A stretch of DNA of 64,000 bases. It comes from Porphyromonadaceae bacterium H1. GTDB taxonomy: Bacteria > Bacteroidota > Bacteroidia > Bacteroidales > Paludibacteraceae. This document shows, one piece after another, positions 25,443-33,422 of the stretch; positions within the stretch are counted from its first letter, which is position 1, and every line of letters begins with the position of its first letter. The stretch spans positions 40,213 through 104,212 of the forward strand of contig BDEJ01000011.1 of NCBI GenBank assembly GCA_001653155.1, written 5' to 3'. A program made the position numbers and the translations under genes. The notes under the pieces are model-generated. The model made no database searches, was not told where the DNA came from, and saw nothing but the letters and a program-made list of their open reading frames with translations.

Positions 25443-26948
25443 TCAAGTGGCATCTGATGGACGGATTTTCTTTTTCTTGAAAGAATCATTTATGTTGCGT
25501 GAGGGGCGGATGCGTTCCGAATCCCCAACTGCGATGAAAAACGAAAGATAAACGCAAAAACGCATGATACCCTCCGGCATGTACAAAGGTTCTTCTATCA
25601 TCATGCCCATAAAATAAATTAACAAGAACATTTGGAGCAGGTAGTTACGTGTTTTTAAAGAATAGTAAAGCAGTCCGCCAAATACAATCAAAAGCAAGAT
25701 ACCGCCCCAGATGCCAAACTGAAGAACTTCACCGAAAAACTGATTGTGCACGTACAGGAAATCATCCCAGTTGAGATGCGAGGATTCGAAATTGAGTTTT
25801 TCTTTTTGCTGTATTAAAGCTTCTTTCTGCTGATTCGTGCCGCATCCCCACCAGGGGTGTTCTTTGATGTGGCTCATAGAAAGGGTATAAAGTTCCGTTC
25901 GCGCCTTATCCGCCACGAAGCCCCGCAATTTGCTCTCTACCGAGAACATCAGCAGGATACCCAACATGGAGGATAAAAAAAGCACGGTTTTAAATTTTGA
26001 CAGTTTTAATTTCACGTAATAGAGCAGATTTATTACAGTGAGAATGGAAAAGGCTAAAATTCCGAGCCGACTCTCCAATGCCAGTATCAGAACGCCGCAG
26101 CTTATCGTGAAGGCCAGCAGTTCAAAAGTAGAGATATATGCAAAGGCAGCTTTCTTGTAATGCAGGTAAAATCCGATAGTCAGTCCGCATAAGAGGACAA
26201 AGGAGACATAGGTGGGATGGGAAGCATTGAACTCAACTCTTTTGTAAAAAAAATTGGCCCAATCCGCTACATAGACATATGCACCCTGCCCCTCGAAGGA
26301 TAACTTGTTACCAAGCCATACCCATGCCGGTACGTCGTAACTAAGCGCATTGAACCACCAATAAATGATCGAAACGCAAGAATATAAAAAAAGGAGCCTG
26401 AAACTGAGCTTAAGTATGCGTAGCATGCTCGCTTTCTCAAAAGAAAAGAAGCAATAAGAAAGCGGCAGTATGTAGAATGAGTAAGTCTTTTCCGGAAAAT
26501 GGAAACCCTGTGCTGTGCTAATAGTGCCAAATAATTGCAGTAAGGCAAAAGTAAAGAGGAGCCAATAGATTTTATTTAAGAAAAAAAAAAGCCGGTGACG
26601 CAGGAAATAGAGTAAAACCGAGAAAAGATACACGGCAATTCCTATCGCATTCACTTGCGCCGAAAATAAAGAGAGAATCAGAGAGAAAACAAGGCCGAAA
26701 ATCAAAAAGCTCCGCGTGGAAAAGAGCGATAAAATTGTATTGTTATTTCGGAAAAACTCACGCAGGCCAATCAGGATGAAAGCAGTTAAGAAAACAATCC
26801 GCAGCATAAATGCAAATTGACTTGCGTAACTCTTTGATATGTAGCCTGTCCATGCCGACAAAAAGCTCAGCAAAATCAAAGACAGGATGCTCCCCCCTAA
26901 CAAGATTAGACTGTATGTGTTTTTGTGTCGTTCGAATTTACCTGTCAT
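25443..26948 (-). CDS. O-antigen ligase / Wzy-like membrane protein
   Basis: 501 residues with about 11-12 hydrophobic segments, short basic ends, and a large soluble loop near residues 340-410 containing MSHIKEHPWWGCGTNQQ and FLYVHNQFFGEVLQFGI. That H(W/P)xxG loop and VHNxFxE motif are typical of Wzy_C family proteins, which join or polymerise lipid-linked glycans in the periplasm. Which of ligase (WaaL) and polymerase (Wzy) applies cannot be told from sequence. Set among glycosyltransferases. AT-richer than its neighbours. Confidence 0.83.
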   Translation of the reverse strand: MTGKFERHKNTYSLILLGGSILSLILLSFLSAWTGYISKSYASQFAFMLRIVFLTAFILIGLREFFRNNNTILSLFSTRSFLIFGLVFSLILSLFSAQVNAIGIAVYLFSVLLYFLRHRLFFFLNKIYWLLFTFALLQLFGTISTAQGFHFPEKTYSFYILPLSYCFFSFEKASMLRILKLSFRLLFLYSCVSIIYWWFNALSYDVPAWVWLGNKLSFEGQGAYVYVADWANFFYKRVEFNASHPTYVSFVLLCGLTIGFYLHYKKAAFAYISTFELLAFTISCGVLILALESRLGILAFSILTVINLLYYVKLKLSKFKTVLFLSSMLGILLMFSVESKLRGFVADKARTELYTLSMSHIKEHPWWGCGTNQQKEALIQQKEKLNFESSHLNWDDFLYVHNQFFGEVLQFGIWGGILLLIVFGGLLYYSLKTRNYLLQMFLLIYFMGMMIEEPLYMPEGIMRFCVYLSFFIAVGDSERIRPSRNINDSFKKKKIRPSDAT

Positions 26949-26972
26949 TTTAAAAGGGTTTGTATATCAGTC

Positions 26973-27785
26973 TTATACATATTGGTCGATACCCGTTGAG
27001 ATGCGGGTGATTTTGTTTTCCCGTAGGAAAGCCATTTTTTGCATGCGCTTTTTGTAGTCCTCCGAGCTCAGGTCCCCGTCCTTTTCCCGGTGGTATAAAT
27101 GATACATCACGGCCCCCATTTTAAGGCTTCGCTTCTTTAATCCTATGTTATCGAACCTGATGGCCAAGTCGTGGTCTTCGTAGCCCCAACCCTTGTAATC
27201 TTCATCGTAACCGTTGACAGTCAATACGTCCTTTTTCCAAAAAGCCATATTACAGCCTTTGATGGTAATCGGGAAATGCTTCATGAGGCTATTGCGCAAC
27301 AGCCTTATGCGAAATTGATTGAAAAAACTCCCTTTTACCGCTTTGAGTTTACTCCTGTCGAAGACTCCGGACTTGAAGCATTCTTGGCTGAACTCCTGTG
27401 AACAGCAGGCCCGGCTGCCGCAGACATAAGTGCCGGGACGCGCCGCTTCTATGTGGTCTTGGATGAAGTGTCGTTCCAAGACACAATCGCCGTCAATTTG
27501 TATGATGTAGTCCTCTTTTGCCTTGGCAATGGCTTTGTTACGTATCTTGGAAAGCCGAAATCCCTTGTCTTCTTGCCACACATGCTCTATGGGAATGGGC
27601 GATTCTTGTCTGTATCGGTCGATCAGCTCCTGTGTGTCGAGACGGGAGCCGTCATCTGCAATGATAAGTTCATCGGGCAATACCGTCTGCTTAAAAACAG
27701 AAAGCAACACCAATTCCAAGGCTTCTTTCCAGTTGTAGGTGCTTATTACCAAGGATATTCCTTGAACTTTAGTTCTTCTTGCCAT
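26973..27785 (-). CDS. Family 2 glycosyltransferase with C-terminal GT7-like domain
   Basis: 270 residues. N-terminal GT-A: ISLVISTYNWKEALELVL, LIIADDGS, KIRNKAIAKAKEDYIIQIDGDC (the DxD). C-terminal KGCNMAFWKKDVL and GYDEDYKGWGYEDHDLAIRF belong to the Glyco_transf_7C/galactosyltransferase type, in which the Trp-Gly-x-Glu-Asp motif binds the donor and metal. Its first 17 bp overlap the end of the upstream GT4 gene. Likely adds Gal, GalNAc or a related sugar, by family resemblance only. Confidence 0.9.
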   Translation of the reverse strand: MARRTKVQGISLVISTYNWKEALELVLLSVFKQTVLPDELIIADDGSRLDTQELIDRYRQESPIPIEHVWQEDKGFRLSKIRNKAIAKAKEDYIIQIDGDCVLERHFIQDHIEAARPGTYVCGSRACCSQEFSQECFKSGVFDRSKLKAVKGSFFNQFRIRLLRNSLMKHFPITIKGCNMAFWKKDVLTVNGYDEDYKGWGYEDHDLAIRFDNIGLKKRSLKMGAVMYHLYHREKDGDLSSEDYKKRMQKMAFLRENKITRISTGIDQYV

Positions 27786-28830
27786 GGTTCTCTTTTAGTA
27801 TCTCATGAAACAGATTTTCCCACTGCGTGATGATGGACGCTACCGAGAAAATCTGGGCTCGTTCGATGGCCTTTTCCGCGAACTTGTCTTGCAAATCCTT
27901 GTCTTTCATTAAAGTGTTCAATGCTTCTGCGAGACGATTAACATCTTCGGGCGGAAGCAGCAGGCCGGTTTCGTTGTGGACGACAATTTCCCCCGGACCG
28001 GCTTCGCAGTCAAAGCTCACTATGGGCAATCCGGCTGTCATCGCTTCGAGCAAGACAAGGCCGAAGCCTTCGTAACGTGACGACATTACCAGCATGGAGG
28101 CATTTTTGTATTCGCTAACCACATCTTTCGTCGCCGGGACAATCTCGGCGGAATCTCCAATGCCGTTTCGTTGTATTTGTTGTTGCAGACGCTTCAAGTG
28201 ACTACCCGAACCGACTATCCGTAAGTTCCAGCCTTTTTTACGCTCTTCAACCTTACTCCAGGCGTCGAGTAGCATGTCAAAGCCCTTCTGACCGGCCAGC
28301 CGTCCGATGGCAAGAACTCTCTTTGTTGTACGCGGCGATATTTCGATATTTTCCACTGTAATGGGGTTGGGTATGCACACGGCATTGCTTGCCCCGAAAA
28401 TATTAGCGTAGTTTTGAGCATCTCGCTGTGTTAATGTTACAATCCGGCGGCAATGTCGTACGGCTAAGCGTCTTGACAGCTTGTGCAAAGGATGCCAATT
28501 GATGTTTGCGTTAAAGTGTTCCCAAGTGATGCTGGGTATGCCTTTGGCCGCAGGAAGATTCATAAACGAGCGATGCGAACCTAAAAACACCACGATATCG
28601 GGTCGTTCTGCCTTGTACAGTCGTTTGAGATGTCGAATGCGGCTAAACCGACTGCATGAGAGGTAATGGCGTACTACCGATTCGTGAAGCGGAAAATACG
28701 CTTCCCCTTTTTGTAAACATATGATTCCTACCTCATAGGATCTTCTGCCCAACTCGCTGGCTACGACAGAAGTAACCCGCTCTATCCCCCCGTGGTCGTG
28801 CAAACCGCGTATCACGAAAAATATTTTCAT
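27769..28830 (-). CDS. Family 4 glycosyltransferase
   Basis: 353 residues, GT-B fold. N-terminal HDHGGIERVTSVVASEL; C-terminal ILAIGRLAGQKGFDMLLDAW-like segment (VLAIGRLAGQKGFD), AEIVPATKDV and SRYEGFGLVLLEAMTAGLPIVSFD, the E-x7-E nucleotide-sugar motif, then GPGEIVVHNETGLLLPPEDV. Retaining enzyme with an unknown sugar nucleotide. Second gene of the glycan operon. Confidence 0.93.
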   Translation of the reverse strand: MKIFFVIRGLHDHGGIERVTSVVASELGRRSYEVGIICLQKGEAYFPLHESVVRHYLSCSRFSRIRHLKRLYKAERPDIVVFLGSHRSFMNLPAAKGIPSITWEHFNANINWHPLHKLSRRLAVRHCRRIVTLTQRDAQNYANIFGASNAVCIPNPITVENIEISPRTTKRVLAIGRLAGQKGFDMLLDAWSKVEERKKGWNLRIVGSGSHLKRLQQQIQRNGIGDSAEIVPATKDVVSEYKNASMLVMSSRYEGFGLVLLEAMTAGLPIVSFDCEAGPGEIVVHNETGLLLPPEDVNRLAEALNTLMKDKDLQDKFAEKAIERAQIFSVASIITQWENLFHEILKENHGKKN

Positions 28831-28847
28831 GCCGAATTTTCAGATCC

Positions 28848-29687
28848 TTAAATAATTATCTTCTTAAAACGTTCGGGAAGTTTGACGACTAACTTCCAGC
28901 GTCCCATACTCGGTTTGTTCAGGGCAAATATGGGTCTGCATATCGTTTGCAGCATCCGGGCTATGGGAAAGTACCGGTCGCCGTCTTTAGCTTTTTTCTG
29001 AGTAACTAAGCTGATGACTTTCGAGCGTTTTTTCATGTGGCGCTCCCAGCCTGCAGCCATGCGGTCTTTATCCTGAAACCGGGCTTTTACCATTTCCAAA
29101 TCGAATACACCGAAATGGAGCAGGTACAAGTTTTTATCTATCTTGAAGTTATGTCCTTTTACCCGATGGAATCCGGCTCCCCACTTTACCGCTTTGGCAA
29201 CGATAACCGGCTTTGTGTAGCGTGATGAAACTACTGCATAGCTTCGTTGGGAAAGAAAAGGTATTGTGCCGTCTATCGTTTGCTCCTCATTCAGGTTTTG
29301 GCCTATGTCCAAGCCCAAGCCCGAAAGAGATACCTTGATATCGCATCTGCTTAAATAGTCGGGCAGACTTTCGTTCAATGCCGGGTCTATCACCAAGAAC
29401 TCGTCCGCATCGGTACCGATTACCAAATCGTATGTGTTGAGAAGTTCTGCCGCAACTTTTGAGAGCTGTGTCAATCGTCTCTTTTCGGCAGCCACTACCT
29501 GCCCGGGTATTCGTTCGCAGTGTTGTACTTTCGCGGCTCCTGCATTTGCCGGTATCGCTTGGTCGGTGCCATCCAAATAGATGTACAGGTTCTCCTCTCC
29601 CAGCAGGGAGCCGTAATAAGCGATCCAATGCTCCAGAAAGAAGGCATCGTTACGAGCCATGGTGATTGCACAAATCTTTTTCATCAT
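28848..29687 (-). CDS. Glycosyltransferase of the GT92/Glyco_tranf_2_4 type
   Basis: 279 residues from ATG 29687 (MMKKICAITMARNDAFFLE); a start seven codons upstream is possible but less likely. The DxD motif is in VIGTDADEFLV (Asp93, Asp95), after MARNDAFFLEHWIAYY, the usual opening of this family. HRVKGHNFKIDKNLYLLHFG and the downstream Phe/Arg-rich part match the same group. First gene of the glycan operon, 17 bp before the GT4 gene. Confidence 0.85.
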   Translation of the reverse strand: MMKKICAITMARNDAFFLEHWIAYYGSLLGEENLYIYLDGTDQAIPANAGAAKVQHCERIPGQVVAAEKRRLTQLSKVAAELLNTYDLVIGTDADEFLVIDPALNESLPDYLSRCDIKVSLSGLGLDIGQNLNEEQTIDGTIPFLSQRSYAVVSSRYTKPVIVAKAVKWGAGFHRVKGHNFKIDKNLYLLHFGVFDLEMVKARFQDKDRMAAGWERHMKKRSKVISLVTQKKAKDGDRYFPIARMLQTICRPIFALNKPSMGRWKLVVKLPERFKKIII

Positions 29688-29739
29688 TCGTTTTTTTCGA
29701 AAACCCAAGGGGGCTGGTACTTTTTTGTTAACTAAGGCT

Positions 29740-29770
29740 CAAAGGTAAAGATTTTTTTTGCATTAAGAAA
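29740..29770 (-). promoter_or_regulatory. Promoter of the six-gene glycan operon
   Basis: Minus-strand TACCTTTG (29747-29740) with a TTTC element 19 nt upstream (29770-29767), one mismatch to TTTG. It is about 50 nt before the first gene. Confidence 0.6.
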
Positions 29771-29885
29771 ACTCATGCTGTCCTGTTTGAGATTTTTCGA
29801 TCTTAGTTTTTGTTTTTGAGACTGTTGTGGCGTTCTTGTCTCTCTTTTCTGGAAATTTAAGTCTTTGCTTCTGAGTGGGGATATG

Positions 29886-29922
29886 AAAAAAGAGCTGCCC
29901 TTATAGAAGAACAACTCTTTTC
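29886..29922 (-). terminator. Terminator of tRNA-Ile
   Basis: On the minus strand AAAAGAGTTG pairs with CAGCTCTTTT with one mismatch, and the second arm runs into a T tract (CTTTTTTC). It begins 13 nt after the tRNA. Confidence 0.7.
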
Positions 29923-29934
29923 CATGAAACGAAG

Positions 29935-30009
29935 TGGGCCCAGCTGGGCTTGAACCAGCGACCCCCTGATTATGAGTCAGGTGCTACTAACCAACTGAGC
30001 TATGGGCCC
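29935..30009 (-). tRNA. tRNA-Ile2, anticodon CAU (lysidine type)
   Basis: 75 nt; acceptor GGGCCCA/TGGGCCC-type pairing, anticodon arm CCTGA-CTCATAA-TCAGG with CAT, T arm GCTGGTTCAAGCCCAGC. A CAT anticodon may be Met or Ile; the GTCGCTGGTTCAAG region and CTCATAATC loop closely match bacterial tRNA-Ile2, read AUA after TilS modifies C34 to lysidine, and the start lacks features of initiator tRNA. CCA is not encoded. Confidence 0.85.
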
Positions 30010-30028
30010 TGCTTTGCAAGATTTTTTC

Positions 30029-30037
30029 TATCTTTGC
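30029..30037 (+). promoter_or_regulatory. -7 box for HAD-ribF
   Basis: TATCTTTGC fits TAnnTTTGC. It lies 69 nt before the HAD gene and 10 nt from the opposite-strand box of tRNA-Ile. Confidence 0.55.
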
Positions 30038-30046
30038 GTTGCGGAT

Positions 30047-30055
30047 GCAAAAGTA
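30047..30055 (-). promoter_or_regulatory. -7 box for tRNA-Ile
   Basis: Minus-strand TACTTTTGC, 37 nt before the tRNA 5' end. Confidence 0.65.
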
Positions 30056-30105
30056 ATCATTTTTGTGATTGTGCAAAAATTCCGCTTCACTTTTTCTAAA
30101 TAAAT

Positions 30106-30732
30106 ATGATAGATTTGAATCATATATCGACACTTATTTTTGACTTCGGAGGTGTGATCGTTGAGTTGGATAAGGATCGTTGTGTCGATAATTTCAAGGC
30201 CTTAGGAGTAGCTGATACGGATAAGTTTCTTGGAAATTTTGCTCAAAAAGGTTTCTTTCTCCGCTTTGAAAAAGGCTTTATCAGCGAGTCAGACTTCAGA
30301 GCGGGTATTCGGGAGATGACCTCACGGATGCTGACCGATGAGGACATTGACCGAGCTTGGTGTTCGTTTATAGTGAATATCCCGAAGGAAAAAATAGAGC
30401 TGCTGATAAGCCTTAGAAAGCGATATAAGGTGTTGATGCTCAGTAATACCAATAGCATACATATTCGTTTTTGCAAGGAGCGTTACTTTCGCGAAGCCGG
30501 TCGGCGTTTAGAGGACTGCTTTGATAAGTGTTATTTTTCCTATGAAATGCACATGGCCAAACCCGATGAAGAGATTTTTAAGGCCTTGCTGGATGATGCC
30601 GGGCTTCTTCCCGAGGAATGCTTGTTTTTGGATGATGGCGAGCAAAATATCGAGACTGCAAAACGTTTGGGGATAAACAGCTACTGCCTGAAAGAGTCAG
30701 AGGATCTGTGTGCGTTGTTGGGCTATAAATGA
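30106..30732 (+). CDS. HAD-superfamily phosphatase (YihX-like)
   Basis: 208 residues, cytoplasmic. Motif I FDFGGVIVELD with nucleophile Asp; motif II MLSNTN; Lys in HMAKPDEEIF; motif IV LFLDDGEQNIETAKRLG. The N-terminal DFGGV and spacing fit HAD-IA enzymes such as the glucose 1-phosphate phosphatase YihX. Substrate cannot be read from sequence. It is 23 bp before ribF and in the same direction, so an FMN-related role (for example dephosphorylation in riboflavin synthesis) is possible but unproven. Confidence 0.9.
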   Translation: MIDLNHISTLIFDFGGVIVELDKDRCVDNFKALGVADTDKFLGNFAQKGFFLRFEKGFISESDFRAGIREMTSRMLTDEDIDRAWCSFIVNIPKEKIELLISLRKRYKVLMLSNTNSIHIRFCKERYFREAGRRLEDCFDKCYFSYEMHMAKPDEEIFKALLDDAGLLPEECLFLDDGEQNIETAKRLGINSYCLKESEDLCALLGYK

Positions 30733-30755
30733 TTTGAGGAATATTAAGAAAGAAT

Positions 30756-31709
30756 ATGCAAACTTTATTCCTGAATCAACTTTCGGAAAAACCTCATCCT
30801 AGTACGGCTGCGGTCGGCTTCTTCGACGGCCTGCATAGAGGGCATAGTTACCTGATCGATGAGCTAAAGAAAGAAGCTGCCCGACGGAAGCAGTGTAGCA
30901 TGATTGTTACTTTTTTGGAACATCCGCAGAAGATTTTACGCCCTGGAGATCCGGTTGCTATACTGACCACCTTTCCCGAAAAATTAAACTTGTTACAAGA
31001 AAGTGGAGTGGATTACTGTGTCGTTCTGGAGTTTACGAAAGAGATGGCATCGCTTTCCGCACGTAGTTTCCTGCAGGATGTATTGGCCCGGAAACTATCT
31101 GTGGCTACTCTGCTGATCGGCCACGACCACCGTTTCGGTTATAATCGGGAAGACGGGTTGGATGCCTATGTGACTTATGGAAAAGAGGTCGGTATGGAGC
31201 TGCTTGGGGCCGATTGCTGCTGCATTTCTCAGGAGGTTGAAACAAAATCCTCAAGTATTCGCCGTCTTCTGCAGCAAGGGCAGCTTATGGAGGCGCAAAA
31301 CCTCTTGGGACGTCCTTATTCCATTATGGGAGAAGTAATACACGGACAAAAATTGGGACGTCGAATCGGCTTCCCGACAGCCAATCTCCAATTGGATAGC
31401 GCAGATAAGTTGATTCCCGCTCCCGGAGTCTATGCCGTACGGGCTTATTTGAAAAATCAGACTCGTTGGGGAATGATGAATATCGGTTATCGACCGACCG
31501 TCGATGCCGGACAGTCATTGAGCCTTGAAGTGAATCTTTTCGACTTTGATCAGGATATTTATGGGCAATATATGCGAGTCGAATTGCTGCAAAGGGTGCG
31601 TAGCGAGAGAAAGTTCGATTCGCTTGATGCCCTTGTTGCGCAGCTGCATAAGGATCGAGAACTCATTGCTGCTGAGATACAAATGAAACATCCTTTTGGG
31701 CGCTTGTAA
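30756..31709 (+). CDS. ribF: Bifunctional riboflavin kinase / FAD synthetase
   Basis: 317 residues. N-terminal FAD synthetase (nucleotidyltransferase) domain: VGFFDGLHRGHSYLID, IGHDHRFGYNREDG and ETKSSSIRRLLQQGQ; C-terminal riboflavin kinase: GQKLGRRIGFPTANLQ (the PTAN motif), PGVYAVRAY, NIGYRPTVD, LEVNLFDFDQDIYGQ. Makes FMN and then FAD from riboflavin. Probably co-transcribed with the HAD gene; no FMN riboswitch is present upstream. Confidence 0.97.
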   Translation: MQTLFLNQLSEKPHPSTAAVGFFDGLHRGHSYLIDELKKEAARRKQCSMIVTFLEHPQKILRPGDPVAILTTFPEKLNLLQESGVDYCVVLEFTKEMASLSARSFLQDVLARKLSVATLLIGHDHRFGYNREDGLDAYVTYGKEVGMELLGADCCCISQEVETKSSSIRRLLQQGQLMEAQNLLGRPYSIMGEVIHGQKLGRRIGFPTANLQLDSADKLIPAPGVYAVRAYLKNQTRWGMMNIGYRPTVDAGQSLSLEVNLFDFDQDIYGQYMRVELLQRVRSERKFDSLDALVAQLHKDRELIAAEIQMKHPFGRL

Positions 31710-31794
31710 GGGCTGCGCCTTGTCCATAAATTATTGGGATAAGGAGCTGGCAAAAAAAGAGAAATCTTTTTTCGTTGTTCTGCAAAAAAAATAC

Positions 31795-31803
31795 TACTTT
31801 TGC
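31795..31803 (+). promoter_or_regulatory. -7 box for tRNA-Pro
   Basis: TACTTTTGC, 15 nt before the tRNA 5' end, so transcription starts close to the mature end. Confidence 0.7.
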
Positions 31804-31818
31804 AGTCCGAAAGTATTG

Positions 31819-31891
31819 CGGGATGTGGCGCAGTTGGTAGCGCGCTACGTTCGGGACGTAGAGGCCGCTGGTTCGAGTCCAGTCATCCCGA
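31819..31891 (+). tRNA. tRNA-Pro, anticodon CGG
   Basis: 73 nt: acceptor CGGGATG/CATCCCG plus A, D arm GCGC/GCGC, anticodon arm CTACG-TTCGGGA-CGTAG (CGG), T arm CTGGTTCGAGTCCAG. CGGG start is typical of bacterial tRNA-Pro. CCA is not encoded. It decodes CCG. Confidence 0.95.
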
Positions 31892-31893
31892 CA

Positions 31894-31944
31894 AGCAGTG
31901 AGCCCCGGAAAGTCTCTTGGCTTTCCGGGGCTCACTGCTTTTTT
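31894..31944 (+). terminator. Intrinsic terminator of tRNA-Pro
   Basis: A perfect 19-bp stem (31894-31912 with 31921-31939), 8-nt loop and a T6 tract. The stem reads AGCAGTGAGCCCCGGAAAG. The inverted sequence also lies just after the mpl stop, so it may serve both strands. Confidence 0.93.
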
Positions 31945-31960
31945 ACCTATTTTGATATCA

Positions 31961-33340
31961 TCAGGCTTCTGTGACTCCAATCAGATCGCGGCCCAGGCGA
32001 TCGATGTCGATACCTGAAAAGTTTCCGGAAGTCATTATCAGAAGAACGGCTTTTTGGTAGTCGAATTGCTTTAGTGCGTCGCACAGTTGTTTCGAGTCTG
32101 TAAATACGCGCAGGTTATCGCCTCCGAAAGCAGTCCGAACTGTTCCGGGCTCTATCTCGGCAAGTCCTTTGTGGCGTATTACTTCCGGATTGTAATAAAT
32201 CAGGGCGCTGTCCGCGTTTTGCATACAGCCCTTGTACTGAGGGAGGAAGTCTTTCGTCAAGCTGCTGAAGCTATGAAGCTCCATACAGGCAATAAGGCGG
32301 TGTTGGGGATATTGTTCGCGAACGGCTTCGATACTGGCACGCAGTTTGGATGGTGCATGTGCAAAATCCTTGAAAGCTATTGCGTGATCGGTCTCAGCAA
32401 TCTTTTGCAGACGCCTGGCCGCTCCGGAGAAGTCGCTTATTGCAGCGTAGAAATCCTTGTCCGAGATGCCTAATTGTCGGCATACGAGATGGGCGGCTTC
32501 CATATTCTGCAGATTGTGGCGACCGAAAAAAGACAGACAAATCTCACCGTTAGGTGTTTGCAGATAGGTTTTTCCTTCTCGCAGGTGGTGTGGAGGTGTC
32601 GTATAGGCCCATTGCTGAATGTCGGGTCGGAGTTCGGAGGCAATCTTCCGTAACTCGGGATCTCCTTCGAAATAAATTAGTTTTCCATTCGCTTCTATCA
32701 GCTCGGCAAAACGATGAAACTGCTCCACGTAGTTTTCATAACTTGGAAATACATTGATATGATCCCAAGCAACACCGGTAAGTACGGCTATGTGAGGATG
32801 GTATAAATGAAATTTCGGGCGAGGATCAATGGGCGAGGTCAAGTACTCGTCGCCTTCGAAAACAGCCAGCTTTGCAGTGTTCGATAGCCTGACCATGTTT
32901 TCGAAACCGGTTATTTGGGCGCCTACCATGTAGTCGCTTTCGTAGCCCAGTTTTTTCAGTACATGCAGAATCATAGCCGTCGTGGTGGTCTTTCCGTGGC
33001 TGCCACCTATCACAATGCGCAGCTTGTCTTTGCTGTGTTGGTAGAGGTATTCGGGGAAAGAGTATATTGTTAACCCGAGAGCCTGGGCTCGAAGCAGTTC
33101 GGGGTTGTCGGCTGTGGCATGCATACCCACAATCACGCAGTCGAGATCTTGATGGATGCGCTCGTCGGGAAACCAACCTGTTTTCTCCGGAAGCAAGCCT
33201 TTGGCTTGCAGCCTGCTCCGCGAGGGTTCAAAAATTTCATCGTCCGATCCGCTGACTTGACAGTTGGCTTCTTCGCTCAATGCAAGGGCCAGATTGTGCA
33301 TGGCTGCTCCGCCTATGGCGATAAAATGAATTCGCTTCAT
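31961..33340 (-). CDS. mpl: UDP-N-acetylmuramate:L-alanyl-gamma-D-glutamyl-meso-diaminopimelate ligase
   Basis: 459 residues. Recycles cell-wall tripeptide by linking it to UDP-MurNAc in the cytoplasm. Mur ligase layout: N-terminal IHFIAIGGAAMHNLALAL and VSGSDDEIFEP, ATP site IGGSHGKTTTTAMI (about 112-125), YMVGAQITGF (typical of Mpl rather than MurC), AVFEGDEYLTS, then C-terminal KDFAHAPSKLRASI. The FAHAP motif (in place of YAHHP of MurC) also favours Mpl. Monocistronic, divergent from the MBL hydrolase. Confidence 0.93.
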   Translation of the reverse strand: MKRIHFIAIGGAAMHNLALALSEEANCQVSGSDDEIFEPSRSRLQAKGLLPEKTGWFPDERIHQDLDCVIVGMHATADNPELLRAQALGLTIYSFPEYLYQHSKDKLRIVIGGSHGKTTTTAMILHVLKKLGYESDYMVGAQITGFENMVRLSNTAKLAVFEGDEYLTSPIDPRPKFHLYHPHIAVLTGVAWDHINVFPSYENYVEQFHRFAELIEANGKLIYFEGDPELRKIASELRPDIQQWAYTTPPHHLREGKTYLQTPNGEICLSFFGRHNLQNMEAAHLVCRQLGISDKDFYAAISDFSGAARRLQKIAETDHAIAFKDFAHAPSKLRASIEAVREQYPQHRLIACMELHSFSSLTKDFLPQYKGCMQNADSALIYYNPEVIRHKGLAEIEPGTVRTAFGGDNLRVFTDSKQLCDALKQFDYQKAVLLIMTSGNFSGIDIDRLGRDLIGVTEA

Positions 33341-33378
33341 AATTTGTCGAAATGTTTTTTCGGTTTAAGCATTTTCTG

Positions 33379-33387
33379 TAAGTTTGC
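33379..33387 (+). promoter_or_regulatory. -7 box for the MBL hydrolase gene
   Basis: TAAGTTTGC fits TAnnTTTGC. It overlaps the minus-strand box at 33386-33394 by two bases. Confidence 0.6.
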
Positions 33388-33394
33388 AAAAGTA
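33386..33394 (-). promoter_or_regulatory. -7 box for mpl
   Basis: Minus-strand TACTTTTGC, 46 nt before the mpl ATG, sharing GC at 33386-33387 with the divergent promoter. Confidence 0.65.
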
Positions 33395-33422
33395 ATAAAA
33401 AAAGGAAAGTAGAGGAAAAATC

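Noticed and set aside
29935..30009. Elongator or initiator tRNA-Met reading of the CAT anticodon
   Set aside because: The anticodon loop and T-arm sequence agree with tRNA-Ile2; a covariance and identity-element test would decide.
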